From Salegentibacter lacus (GTDB lineage: Bacteria; Bacteroidota; Bacteroidia; Flavobacteriales; Flavobacteriaceae): DNA of 64,000 nt. The notes beneath the pieces are model-generated. The model was not told the origin of the DNA, ran no database searches, and saw nothing but the letters and a program-made list of their open reading frames with translations. How positions within the stretch are numbered: position 1 is the stretch's first letter; the number at the start of each line of letters is the position of its first letter. This document shows, piece by piece, positions 1-9,600 of this stretch. Where the stretch lies: positions 62,001-126,000 of the forward strand of contig NZ_JAIQZB010000007.1 of the NCBI RefSeq assembly GCF_020164555.1. The letters are read 5' to 3'. The translations under genes were made by a program, and so were the position numbers.

Positions 1-491
1 TTGATAACCTCAGTTATATTTTCGACTCCATAAACTTCAAGACCGCTAACTATGGCCGCTTCTTTAGCATTTTGCTTCGGAAGAATAAATCCTTTAAAAC
101 CTTCTTCCTTGGCTTTTATGGCAATAGGCAAGGCACCTTTTATGGGCTGTAAGCTTCCGTCTAGCGAAAGCTCACCCATAATAATGTATTCTGAAATATT
201 TTTTGCTTTAATTTGGCCTGAAGCGGCCAGAATTCCCAGGCTTAAACTAAGATCGTAAGCCGAACCTTCTTTTCTAAGATCGGCCGGCGCCATATTGACA
301 ATGATCTTCTTTCCGGGAAATTTATAAGTGTTATTTTGAAGGGCGGCGGCAATTCTAAAACTACTTTCCCTTACTGCATTATCGGGAAGGCCTACCAGAT
401 GATAACCAATGCCGGTTGCTACATTTACCTCTATAGTAATTGTAGTTGCCTCTACCCCAAATACGGCACTTCCATAAACTTTTGTAAGCAT
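1..491 (-). CDS. YifB/ComM-family Mg-chelatase-like AAA ATPase, N-terminal part (runs off the window)
   Basis: The reading frame starts at the ATG at 491 and stays open to the window edge, giving about 163 residues. They begin MLTKVYGSAVFGVEATTITI and contain the conserved GIGYHLVGLPDNAVRES and NMAPADLRKEGSAYDL stretches of the N-terminal S5-like domain of the YifB/ComM family. Known relatives are AAA+ helicases, one of which (ComM) promotes branch migration in natural transformation. The Walker motifs and C-terminal domain lie outside the window, so ATPase integrity cannot be judged. The start is firm because the family opens with this MLxKVxS/G pattern. The gene is the last minus-strand gene before the left edge, 48 bases downstream of the kinase-like gene. 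Confidence 0.88.
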   Translation of the reverse strand, partial: MLTKVYGSAVFGVEATTITIEVNVATGIGYHLVGLPDNAVRESSFRIAAALQNNTYKFPGKKIIVNMAPADLRKEGSAYDLSLSLGILAASGQIKAKNISEYIIMGELSLDGSLQPIKGALPIAIKAKEEGFKGFILPKQNAKEAAIVSGLEVYGVENITEVI

Positions 492-539
492 CTAAGCGTT
501 TGATTTCTTAAATGTACTAAATTTTATGAAAAATTATAA

Positions 540-1400
540 CTAATTATTAATAAGTACTTCTTTCCTGTAATATTCTATCAATGCATCAATTGGTCTACGC
601 ACAATATTCCCTATTTCTATCCCATAAGGTTGGGCAACTGCACGAATAATATCTTCGCTGAAATAAGCGATGGTACCAATAAAATGAACCGGTGTATTTT
701 GTGCTTGCTTATAGCACATAACACGGGAATGCATAAAATCTGTAATTCCTTCGTGCACTAACTTGTAGAAATAGCCATTGCGCTCGTTGGAGAATATAAA
801 TTCAGCAAAAGAAGCCAGATAAGTATTTGGATTTTCTTTGCGATAGAGATTTTTCTTAATCTCATCAGACTCCATATTATATAACTTACCAAATTCCTCG
901 GCGAGTTCCGGAGGCATTCTTTTGTAGTAGTAATCTCTTATTAGTCTTTTTCCGAAGTAATTTCCACTAGCTTCATCCATAAGAATATAACCCAGGGAAT
1001 GAACGGCCTGGTGAATATCCTTTCCATCAAAGTAACAACTGTTAGACCCAGTACCAAGAATACAAACAATTCCTGGTTCTGTGGTGGCGGCATAAACTGC
1101 AGCAACCATATCTTCCAGAATTATGACTTCTTCTACATTGGTGAAGAAATTCGTGAAAATTCCTTCCAGTAATTTTTTAGGCGTTTCGGTTCCACAACCG
1201 GCGCCGTAAAAATGCACTCGTTCTACTTTATCCTTTACTTCTTTTAAATCGGTATTTTCTTCAATACGTTGTTCCAGTACTACCTCAGGAAATACTGCAG
1301 GATTTAATCCTTTGGTGCGGGTTCTAAGTAATTCTTCCCCCGTTGCACTAAGTAAAATCCAGTCACATTTTGTAGAGCCACCGTCCGCTATTAATATCAT
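540..1400 (-). CDS. BadF/BadG/BcrA-type ATPase, N-acetylglucosamine-kinase-like
   Basis: This 286-residue cytoplasmic protein opens with an ASKHA phosphate-1 motif (DGGSTKCDW, residues 7-15) and has a glycine-rich ILGTGSNS motif near residue 115, typical of the BadF/BadG/BcrA/BcrD family that includes bacterial N-acetylglucosamine/glucosamine kinases. Length fits the single-domain flavobacterial members. It lies just downstream of pfkA-gap but behind a strong hairpin, so co-transcription would need read-through. Maltose phosphorylase in the neighbouring locus releases free glucose, so a hexose kinase here makes sense, but glucose versus GlcNAc specificity is not visible in the sequence. Family assignment is firm; substrate is inference. 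Confidence 0.8.
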   Translation of the reverse strand: MILIADGGSTKCDWILLSATGEELLRTRTKGLNPAVFPEVVLEQRIEENTDLKEVKDKVERVHFYGAGCGTETPKKLLEGIFTNFFTNVEEVIILEDMVAAVYAATTEPGIVCILGTGSNSCYFDGKDIHQAVHSLGYILMDEASGNYFGKRLIRDYYYKRMPPELAEEFGKLYNMESDEIKKNLYRKENPNTYLASFAEFIFSNERNGYFYKLVHEGITDFMHSRVMCYKQAQNTPVHFIGTIAYFSEDIIRAVAQPYGIEIGNIVRRPIDALIEYYRKEVLINN

Positions 1401-1426
1401 GTGTGTGAATATGGTTTAAATTAAAA

Positions 1427-1482
1427 AGCCTGAGGAAAGCGCTAAAAGATTAAAATAATCTAAGCGTAGCTTTCTTCAGGCT
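1427..1482 (-). terminator. Hairpin terminator after gap
   Basis: A 14-bp stem pairs 1427-1440 with 1469-1482, with one G-T wobble, and a second small AT hairpin sits in the loop. On the minus strand it is followed by a short T run. It sits directly after the gap stop codon and before the kinase-like gene, so it should end or attenuate the pfkA-gap transcript. Confidence 0.7.
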
Positions 1483-1495
1483 CTAAAATAAAATA

Positions 1496-2497
<1,002 letters not shown>

Positions 2498-2512
2498 TTA
2501 AATTTTAAAAAT

Positions 2513-3499
2513 TTACACTGAAGTGATGTTTGCCACCCTTCTTAATTCTTGATCAAATTCCCTGTCTTCTTTTAAAGCAGTTTCCAAAGGCACGTGTACC
2601 ACTTTTTGGTGGTGCACTCCTAACATGATATTGGTTTTACCATCGGCTAATGCTTCAACCGCACCAACACCAAGTTTACTGGCTAGAACACGATCAAAAC
2701 AACTTGGAGAACCTCCTCTTTGAATATGACCCAGCACAGAGACTCTAATGTCATATTCTTCGTGGCTTTGCGAAATGAATTCAGCTAACTGAAAAATATT
2801 CTTTCCGCTCTTTTCACCTTCAGCCACCACAATAATGCTGGAGGTTTTTCCGGATTTCTTACTTTTTTCCAAAGAATCCATCATACGTTGAATTCCCTGG
2901 TCTTCTTCCGGAAGTAATATCTCTTCGGCTCCTGCACCAATACCACTATTTAAAGCGATATCACCTGCATCACGACCCATAACTTCAATTAAGAATAATC
3001 GGTTATGAGAACTTGCGGTATCCCTAATCTTATCTATGGCTTCTACCACCGTATTCAAAGCGGTGTCGTAACCAAGGGTATAATCGGTACCGTTAATATC
3101 GTTATCTATAGTTGCGGGAATTCCCACAATTGGAAAGTTAAACTCGTTGTTGAAATAAAGGCCACCGGTAAAAGTTCCATCTCCTCCAATCACTACCAAA
3201 GCATCAATACCGGCATCGGTAAGATTTTTATGAGCTTTTGCTCTTCCTTCTTTGGTTTTAAATTCTTCAGATCGGGAAGATTTTAAAAAAGTGCCTCCTT
3301 TATTAATGATGTTTCTAACAGATCTTGCGTTAAGTACTTCAAAATCTGCTTCTATAAGTCCCTGGTAGCCGCGGTAAATACCAACACACTCCAGATTATA
3401 GTATGAACAGGATCTAACAACCGCCCTTATAGCGGCGTTCATTCCGGGTGCATCACCACCGGATGTTAAGACTGCAATTTTATTAATTTTCTTCGCCAT
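2513..3499 (-). CDS. pfkA: ATP-dependent 6-phosphofructokinase
   Basis: A 328-residue PfkA that phosphorylates fructose-6-phosphate. The nucleotide-binding motif GGDGT is at residues 105-109; Gly108, rather than Asp, points to ATP instead of pyrophosphate as donor. The catalytic PATIDNDI motif is at residues 128-135, with D132 as catalytic base. The start has only about 5 bases between the ATG and a TAGCTTTG -7 box, so the mRNA may be leaderless. It leads the pfkA-gap operon and carries an AAACGTTT palindrome about 55 bases upstream that resembles LacI-family operators. Confidence 0.97.
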   Translation of the reverse strand: MAKKINKIAVLTSGGDAPGMNAAIRAVVRSCSYYNLECVGIYRGYQGLIEADFEVLNARSVRNIINKGGTFLKSSRSEEFKTKEGRAKAHKNLTDAGIDALVVIGGDGTFTGGLYFNNEFNFPIVGIPATIDNDINGTDYTLGYDTALNTVVEAIDKIRDTASSHNRLFLIEVMGRDAGDIALNSGIGAGAEEILLPEEDQGIQRMMDSLEKSKKSGKTSSIIVVAEGEKSGKNIFQLAEFISQSHEEYDIRVSVLGHIQRGGSPSCFDRVLASKLGVGAVEALADGKTNIMLGVHHQKVVHVPLETALKEDREFDQELRRVANITSV

Positions 3500-3504
3500 T
3501 AGGC

Positions 3505-3512
3505 CAAAGCTA
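3505..3512 (-). promoter_or_regulatory. Candidate -7 box for pfkA (TAGCTTTG)
   Basis: The minus strand reads TAGCTTTG, an exact match to the Bacteroidota -7 consensus TAnnTTTG. The pfkA start codon begins 5 bases further on, which would put the transcript start at or next to the ATG. No clear -33 element is visible. Confidence 0.45.
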
Positions 3513-3550
3513 TTTTAATTCTACAATATAACCTAATTTACTAAAAAACT

Positions 3551-3560
3551 AAAACGTTTT
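3551..3560. promoter_or_regulatory. AAAACGTTTT palindrome upstream of pfkA, candidate LacI-type operator
   Basis: This perfect 10-bp palindrome has the AAACGTTT core typical of LacI/GalR-family operators. It sits about 40 bases upstream of the pfkA -7 box. The same core occurs upstream of susC (13049-13058). Binding by the LacI regulator of this locus is inference. Confidence 0.4.
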
Positions 3561-3575
3561 CGGTTAATAACTAAC

Positions 3576-3605
3576 AAAAACAGCCCTTTTGAGAGGGCTG
3601 TTTTT
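3576..3605. terminator. Bidirectional rho-independent terminator
   Basis: A perfect 7-bp GC-rich stem (CAGCCCT at 3581-3587 with AGGGCTG at 3594-3600) is flanked by five A and five T. It lies right after the stop of the last gene of the alpha-glucan operon and insulates pfkA from it. Confidence 0.9.
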
Positions 3606-3623
3606 AGTATTTTAGTAAATTTA

Positions 3624-5060
3624 TTACTTATTTATTAAGATAAAGAACTGCCAGGGTTCTAAATCCATATTTTTATCTTCGGAAATTTCTATCGTTTCAC
3701 CCGATAGGTAATCCTCAAAATTTCCATTTATTTCTATGCTGAAAGTGGTATTTTCATCGCTCATATTAGCGATATAAATTAACTCAGCACCATCTTTTTC
3801 CCTTTTAAAGGCCAAAACTTTTTCTTCTTCTGAAGTTTCAATATTCTCATAAGAAGCCGCTTCTTTTCCACCGTGCAGGGCTTTGTTCTCATTTTTTAAC
3901 TCTCCAAGTTTCTCCAACAATGGCCAAACCTTTCCTTTTTCCTTCGGAATAGTATCTTTTTCAAAAAATAAAAGCCTTTTATCCATATCATACTCCTGCC
4001 CGCTGTAAATTAGCGGCATTCCCGGTAAAGTGTAAGTAAGCGCCATCATAGTTTCTGAAGCATCTCCCATTCTCTCCTTTACCGTCCCGTTCCAGGAATT
4101 CTCATCGTGATTCGTCACGAAATTCATCAAATAATCGTCATCCTGATAAGTAGTATCGATTTTCTGCATATATGCGTCCCAATCTTTGACGTTTTTTTTA
4201 CCCTGCGCCATCTCGTTCATAATATGGTGACCTTCCCAGTTGTAACCCATATCAAATGCATTTTCAAAAAGATCCTTGTCTTCTGACTCGGCTAACATGA
4301 AAACCGGTTTTATTTCTTTTAATTGAGGAACAATGCTTTCCCAAAATTCGGTAGGTATTTCTCCCGCAACATCGGCTCTAAAACCGTCTACATTGTACTT
4401 TTCTACCCAAAACTTCATTTCTTCACCCATAGCTTCATGTAGTTCTTCGTTTTCAAAATTTAGATGAGCTACATCTGTCCATCCCCAGGATTCCCCGGTT
4501 GCAGGATTTATAGGGTCTGTAACTTCGCCTTTGTCATTTTTATGATAATATTCAGGCTTTTCCTCAATCCATTTATGGTCCCAGCCGGTATGGTTAGCAA
4601 CCCAATCCAGAATTACATACATTCCGTTTTCGTGGGCGGTCTCCACCAGTTCCTCAAAATCCTCAAAGTTTCCAAATTCAGGATTAACATCGGTATAATC
4701 TGAAATTGCATAATAACTTCCCAGGTATTTTTTTCTTTCTTCCGGATCCTCAATATCTTCTACTGAAAGATCACCTGTAGCTTTCCTGTTTTTCATAGAA
4801 ATCGGGTAAATAGGCATTAGCCAAATAACTTTTACACCTAGTTCCTTTAATTGCGGAATATCTTCAGTAAAAGCATCAAAAGTTCCTTCGGGAGAATACT
4901 GGCGAATATTCGCTTCGTAAATAACCGCCGATTCCAACGCATCGTTAGATACCGGTGCGATTGCTTGTTCTTCTTCATGTTTTGGCTGCTCTTGTGTTTC
5001 GTTTTCTTTACAGGAAAACAAGGCCGTAAAGGCCAGCAGCATTATTAATGGTTTTTTCAT
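3624..5060 (-). CDS. GH13 alpha-amylase family lipoprotein
   Basis: A 478-residue glycoside hydrolase family 13 enzyme acting on alpha-1,4-glucans. The signal peptide ends in a lipobox (TALFSC, lipidated C17). The TIM-barrel motifs are complete: VANHTG near 154-159, GFRADVAGE with nucleophile D230, LAESE with acid/base E258, and VTNHDEN with H318-D319. A small all-beta C-terminal domain follows. The residues after the Cys (KENETQEQ) are only mildly acidic, so whether it faces the periplasm or the cell surface is unclear. It is the last gene of the minus-strand operon. Exact specificity (amylase, glucosidase or maltogenic) cannot be read from sequence. Confidence 0.92.
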   Translation of the reverse strand: MKKPLIMLLAFTALFSCKENETQEQPKHEEEQAIAPVSNDALESAVIYEANIRQYSPEGTFDAFTEDIPQLKELGVKVIWLMPIYPISMKNRKATGDLSVEDIEDPEERKKYLGSYYAISDYTDVNPEFGNFEDFEELVETAHENGMYVILDWVANHTGWDHKWIEEKPEYYHKNDKGEVTDPINPATGESWGWTDVAHLNFENEELHEAMGEEMKFWVEKYNVDGFRADVAGEIPTEFWESIVPQLKEIKPVFMLAESEDKDLFENAFDMGYNWEGHHIMNEMAQGKKNVKDWDAYMQKIDTTYQDDDYLMNFVTNHDENSWNGTVKERMGDASETMMALTYTLPGMPLIYSGQEYDMDKRLLFFEKDTIPKEKGKVWPLLEKLGELKNENKALHGGKEAASYENIETSEEEKVLAFKREKDGAELIYIANMSDENTTFSIEINGNFEDYLSGETIEISEDKNMDLEPWQFFILINK

Positions 5061-5100
5061 TCTTCTTTATTTGATATTTGATTGGTATTCTTTTTTTTTA

Positions 5101-5182
5101 ACGTCAAGCTGAACTTGTTTCAGCTTCTAATGTGATATTAAATTCAAACATGTTAGATCATGAAACAAGTTCAGCTTGACGT
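5101..5182. repeat. REP-like intercistronic element with perfect 22-bp inverted repeat
   Basis: Positions 5101-5122 and 5161-5182 are exact reverse complements separated by 38 bases. The left arm with its flank (TAACGTCAAGCTGAAC onward) recurs at 59424-59455. It lies between the two GH13 genes of the operon, where it would form a strong mRNA hairpin. Confidence 0.85.
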
Positions 5183-5194
5183 ATCAAGATTTAT

Positions 5195-7051
5195 TTATTC
5201 CATTTTCGTGGTAAAAAAATAAACGCCTTCTTCCGGTAATTCTAAAGAACTCTCCCATTTAAAAGTTTCTTCTGAAATAAGATTTTTAAAGGTTTCTTCT
5301 TCTAAATTCAATTCGCTAAAACGTTCCAGATCCAGAGTAATTGATTCTTCATTTTTATTAAGAATAAGCACTATAACCTCATCTCCAGCTTTTCTTGTAA
5401 TTAGATACGTACCGTCTTCTGGAGCAAAATGTTTGGTTTCTCCTGAATGTATCGCCTCGCTGTTTTTGCGGTAATTCATCACTTTTCTAACAAATTCCTG
5501 CATACCAGCTTTTTCTTCGGAAAGTCCTTCGCCGGTAAAGGCATTTACTTCGCTATCGTCCCACCCCCCTGGGAATTCGGTTCTAATCAGTCCGTGGTCA
5601 CCAGGATTTTCGGTATCGTCCATTAGAATTTCTGTACCGTAGTACATTTGAAAAATCCTTGGTAAAACTGACATATAAGCTACAGTCATTTTGGTTTTAG
5701 CGACATCTTCTCCAAGTTGTGTATAGATTCGGCTTTTATCGTGGTTATCGGGGAAGATCATAATGTTTTCAGGATCGGCATACGCGAAATCGTTGGCTAA
5801 GCCCTCGTAAATTTCTACGAGCCCGGTGCCCCAGGATTCTTCGGCTTTTAAGCCGGTTACAATTTTTTCCTGCATCGCAAAATCCATCGTAGATTTCAGG
5901 TTGGAGTCATAACCATTATCCACACCATCCTGCCAGTAACGAATAAGCAAAGGATTCACGCTCCACTCCTCACCTACTATATTGAAATTTGGATATTCAG
6001 TCATAATCGCGCCGGCCCAGTCACTCATAAATTCCTTATCGGGATAAGGATAAGTATCCTGGCGAATTCCGCCCAAACCAAGGGTCTCAACCCACCAAAT
6101 ACTATTCTGAATAAGGTATTTAGCCATAAACGGATTCTCCTGATTTAAATCCGGCATGGTTTCTACAAACCAACCTTCTGTCAATCCTTTTTTATCCGTT
6201 TCTGAAGCATATAAATCCTGGTTGGTAGTACGACGGTGATTGGAGTACACTAAATCTTCACCCTTTTCAAAATTCTCCTGATAGTTGATCCAATTGTCAA
6301 AAGGCAGATCGTCCATCCACCAGTGCTCTACCCCGGCGTGGTTTGCTACCTGATCCATAACCAGTTTAATACCACGATTGGCTGCTTTATCTGCTAATTC
6401 TCTATATTCTTCCAAAGTTCCAAACCGCGGATCTACCTTATAAAAATCGGTCATTGCGTAACCGTGGTAAGAACCCGATTTCATATCGTTAATTACCAAA
6501 GGGGAAGGCCAAATTGCAGTAAAGCCCATTTCCTCTATATAATCCAAATGATTTATAATCCCACGAATATCTCCACCATGTCGCCCATAATCGTCGTCTC
6601 GGTCTTTGGTTTTTTCATTCAGATAATCAAAGCTATCGTTAGCTTTATCTCCGTTGGCAAAACGATCTGGAGTGATTAAATAAATCGCGTCAGAATTATC
6701 AAAACCTACATATTCTGATGCAGGCTTTTCCCGACTTTTCAATTCATATTCATACAGTTCTTCTGAACCGTCTTCAAGCTGAAAAGTAAGCTCAAAAGTT
6801 CCCGGTTCTGCTTCCCCGATTTCCAAATCGATAAACAGGTAATTCGGACTATCAGCTTCTTTTACATTTTTAATGCTTACCCCTGGATAATCGATTTTTA
6901 GAGTAGCATTCCCAATATTTTCGCCGTAAACCATTAACTGGAGCTCGGTTTGTTCAAAGCCCGTCCACCAGTTTGGTGGTTCTACGCGTTCAATTTGCGC
7001 AAATCCGGTAAAACCGGCAACGAGCATTAAGGTGATTAGTATTTTTTTCAT
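5195..7051 (-). CDS. GH13 alpha-amylase family, neopullulanase/cyclomaltodextrinase-like (SusA-like)
   Basis: A 618-residue exported enzyme with an ordinary signal peptide (MKKILITLMLVAGFTGFAQ) and no lipobox, so a periplasmic location is likely. Residues about 20-108 form an N-terminal Ig-like domain as in neopullulanases and B. thetaiotaomicron SusA. The GH13 barrel starts at YLITPDRFANGD, with DQVANHAG (233-240), GIRQDTY containing nucleophile D332, VGEEW with acid/base E361, and PDNHDKS with D438. It probably trims imported maltodextrins before uptake by the MFS carrier. It follows the GH65 gene in the operon; the gaps on both sides carry REP-like hairpins. Confidence 0.93.
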   Translation of the reverse strand: MKKILITLMLVAGFTGFAQIERVEPPNWWTGFEQTELQLMVYGENIGNATLKIDYPGVSIKNVKEADSPNYLFIDLEIGEAEPGTFELTFQLEDGSEELYEYELKSREKPASEYVGFDNSDAIYLITPDRFANGDKANDSFDYLNEKTKDRDDDYGRHGGDIRGIINHLDYIEEMGFTAIWPSPLVINDMKSGSYHGYAMTDFYKVDPRFGTLEEYRELADKAANRGIKLVMDQVANHAGVEHWWMDDLPFDNWINYQENFEKGEDLVYSNHRRTTNQDLYASETDKKGLTEGWFVETMPDLNQENPFMAKYLIQNSIWWVETLGLGGIRQDTYPYPDKEFMSDWAGAIMTEYPNFNIVGEEWSVNPLLIRYWQDGVDNGYDSNLKSTMDFAMQEKIVTGLKAEESWGTGLVEIYEGLANDFAYADPENIMIFPDNHDKSRIYTQLGEDVAKTKMTVAYMSVLPRIFQMYYGTEILMDDTENPGDHGLIRTEFPGGWDDSEVNAFTGEGLSEEKAGMQEFVRKVMNYRKNSEAIHSGETKHFAPEDGTYLITRKAGDEVIVLILNKNEESITLDLERFSELNLEEETFKNLISEETFKWESSLELPEEGVYFFTTKME

Positions 7052-7082
7052 GTTCTTTATTTTAAGTAAGTACTCTTATTAA

Positions 7083-7212
7083 CGTCATTGAGAGGAACCA
7101 AGCAATCTTTCAATTGTCAGATTACTTCTCCCAATTTTATCGGGATCGTAATGACGGTAAATGTTCATTTGGTAAACAACACATTAGATCCTGAAATAAA
7201 TTCAGGATGACG
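7083..7212. repeat. REP-like intercistronic element
   Basis: The element carries CGTCATT (7083-7089) and AATGACG (7150-7156) as an outer inverted repeat, and a 7-bp hairpin TCCTGAA/TTCAGGA at 7189-7207. Bases 7184-7212 are identical to 23532-23560. It fills the gap between the GH65 and GH13 genes. Confidence 0.75.
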
Positions 7213-7215
7213 TAA

Positions 7216-9522
7216 CTACACTGCTAATTCCTGGTTTGGCTGCAATTCAACAGATTTTCCGTTTACGTTGATTTCAATCGAGCTTTCACCTTCTAAATGG
7301 AAAACCGTTTTTTCCGCAGAAACTTTTACTTTTAAAATCTCGTCTCTGAAATTCACTTTAAAGGAATAGGATTTCCAATCTTCAGGAATTGTGGGATTGA
7401 ATGAAAGATGATTGTCTTTAACCCGCATTCCCCCAAAACCTTCTACGATACTCATCCAGGTACCGGCCATACTGGTAATGTGGCAGCCCTGCTCTACTTC
7501 CTTATTATAATCGTCTAAATCCAGTCTTGAAGTCCTTAAATAAAAGTCGTAAGCCTGTTTTGTCCTTCCTAGAAGTGCAGCCTGGATACTGTGTACACAA
7601 GGTGAAAGCGAAGATTCATGAACGGTTATGGGTTCGTAATAATCAAAATGTTTTTCCAGCTCGCTTTTGCTAAAATGATCTTCAAAAAAGTAGAAGCCTT
7701 GTAAAACATCAGCTTGTTTAATGTAACAGGAACGTAAAATCCTGTCCCAACTCCATTTCTGGTTTATGGGACGGTGTGCTTTTTCTAATTCAGCTATTGG
7801 AAGAATTTCTTTGTCTAAAAATCCATCTTGTTGAAGGAAAACACCGTGTTCTTCAGAATAAGGGAAATACATATTTTGCGCAACTTCTCTCCATTTTGCT
7901 AATTCGCCTTCATTGAGTTTGGTTTTACCCATTACACGCTCGTAATCTTCAAAATAAGCGTCTTTAACCTTATCAATCGATTCCAAACAGTACTCAATAC
8001 ACCATTTGGCGATATAGTTGGTGTACCAGTTGTTATGTACGTTATTTTCGTACTCGTTTGGTCCGGTTACACCTAGCATTACATATTTATTCTTGTCCTG
8101 GCTGAAATTTACTCTTTGCTGCCAGAATCTCGCAATAGCGATCATTACTTCCAGGCCTTTTTCCGGGATATATTGAAAATCGCCGGTATAACGTACGTAG
8201 TTATAAATGGCATAAACCATCGCCCCGTTTCTATGAATTTCTTCAAAAGTAATTTCCCACTCGTTATGGCTTTCTTCCCCATTCATGGTCACCATTGGGT
8301 AAAGGGCCGCGCCGTTGATAAAACCAAGTTTTTGTGCATTTTCTATGGCCTTATCCAGATGATTGTAACGATAAGTCAATAAATTCCTGGCCACCTGCTG
8401 ATCTTTGGTAGCCATATAAAACGGAATACAATACGCCTCGGTATCCCAATAAGTACTTCCGCCGTATTTTTCGCCGGTAAATCCTTTTGGACCTATATTT
8501 AAACGCTCGTCTTTTCCTAAATAGGTTTGATTTAGCTGAAAAATATTAAAGCGGATTCCCTGCTGGGCCTTAACATCGCCTTCAATAGTGATATCGGCCA
8601 TTTCCCAGATTTTCGCCCAGGCACCTTTTTGCTCCTGAAACAATTTGGAAAATCCAGCCTTAGTTGCGTAATCTAATACTTCCCTAGCCGCTTCTACCAA
8701 ATTTGAACGCTCATGGTTCATATCGGTTACATAACCGGCGTATTTTCTCAGACTTAGTTTCTGACCTTTTTCGGCTTTAACTGAATAGGAAAAAGTAAGG
8801 GAATCTTCGGTTTTGGTTTCAGTGAAATCAAGGTCCTGTTTTTCACCGTTCAGTAAAACTTCAGATTGCATATAGGTATTAACGTGGAATTCGGTTTTCA
8901 GGGTTTTAGAGAGTACAAAACCTTTGCTTGCTTCAGATTTCACTTCTAAAGTTTTCCAGAAACGTTCTTCCCAGTTGGCATCGGTATTTGTAATTCCTCC
9001 ATCTAGATAAGGCTCAAAACGAACCTCAGCATCGCTGTTCAAAACTTCAATTTCAAAATCTATCGCGCCAAGTTCATCTTCAACAATAGAAAGAAATCGC
9101 GTTGCTTTTACCGAAATTTTGATTTTGTTTGAAAGCGTGGCTACGAAACTACGACGATGAAAACCTTCTTTCATATTAAGCTCACGCTTAAATTCTTCAA
9201 CTTTTTTACAGGTAAAAAGGTCTAAGGCCTCATCGTTTATAAATACGTTTATTCCAATCCAGTTGGGTGCATTCAATACTTTTGCAAAATATTCCGGGTA
9301 GCCGTTTTTCCACCAGCCAACTTTGGTTTTATCGGGATAGTAAACCCCGCCAATATAGCTCCCCTGGAAACTTGGACCGGAATAGTTTTCTTCAAAATTG
9401 GCTCGCTGACCCATCACTCCGTTACCGATACTAAAAAGGCTTTCAGACGATTTTACGCGTTCTACATCAAATCCTTCTTCCAGAATGGACCACTCGTTAG
9501 GTTGTATATAATCTTGGTTCAT
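7216..9522 (-). CDS. GH65 glycoside phosphorylase, probable maltose phosphorylase
   Basis: A 768-residue cytoplasmic enzyme with no signal peptide. The N-terminal beta-sandwich contains SIGNGVMGQRAN (31-42), and the (alpha/alpha)6 barrel contains GSTYWDTEAYCIPFY (355-369). The general-acid motif is GPNEYENN, with E490 aligning with the catalytic Glu of Lactobacillus maltose phosphorylase. HESSLSPCVHS and HITSMAGTW are the phosphate-binding region. It is expected to cleave maltose with phosphate to beta-glucose-1-phosphate and glucose. The next gene upstream encodes beta-phosphoglucomutase, the usual partner, which favours maltose over trehalose or kojibiose, although the other disaccharides cannot be excluded. 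Confidence 0.92.
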   Translation of the reverse strand: MNQDYIQPNEWSILEEGFDVERVKSSESLFSIGNGVMGQRANFEENYSGPSFQGSYIGGVYYPDKTKVGWWKNGYPEYFAKVLNAPNWIGINVFINDEALDLFTCKKVEEFKRELNMKEGFHRRSFVATLSNKIKISVKATRFLSIVEDELGAIDFEIEVLNSDAEVRFEPYLDGGITNTDANWEERFWKTLEVKSEASKGFVLSKTLKTEFHVNTYMQSEVLLNGEKQDLDFTETKTEDSLTFSYSVKAEKGQKLSLRKYAGYVTDMNHERSNLVEAAREVLDYATKAGFSKLFQEQKGAWAKIWEMADITIEGDVKAQQGIRFNIFQLNQTYLGKDERLNIGPKGFTGEKYGGSTYWDTEAYCIPFYMATKDQQVARNLLTYRYNHLDKAIENAQKLGFINGAALYPMVTMNGEESHNEWEITFEEIHRNGAMVYAIYNYVRYTGDFQYIPEKGLEVMIAIARFWQQRVNFSQDKNKYVMLGVTGPNEYENNVHNNWYTNYIAKWCIEYCLESIDKVKDAYFEDYERVMGKTKLNEGELAKWREVAQNMYFPYSEEHGVFLQQDGFLDKEILPIAELEKAHRPINQKWSWDRILRSCYIKQADVLQGFYFFEDHFSKSELEKHFDYYEPITVHESSLSPCVHSIQAALLGRTKQAYDFYLRTSRLDLDDYNKEVEQGCHITSMAGTWMSIVEGFGGMRVKDNHLSFNPTIPEDWKSYSFKVNFRDEILKVKVSAEKTVFHLEGESSIEINVNGKSVELQPNQELAV

Positions 9523-9600
9523 TGCTTTATTTCTGTCTAATTTGTAATTGATTAACCCGGGAAATACCCATAAGGTTTCCGTTGTAATATTTCAAAATTC

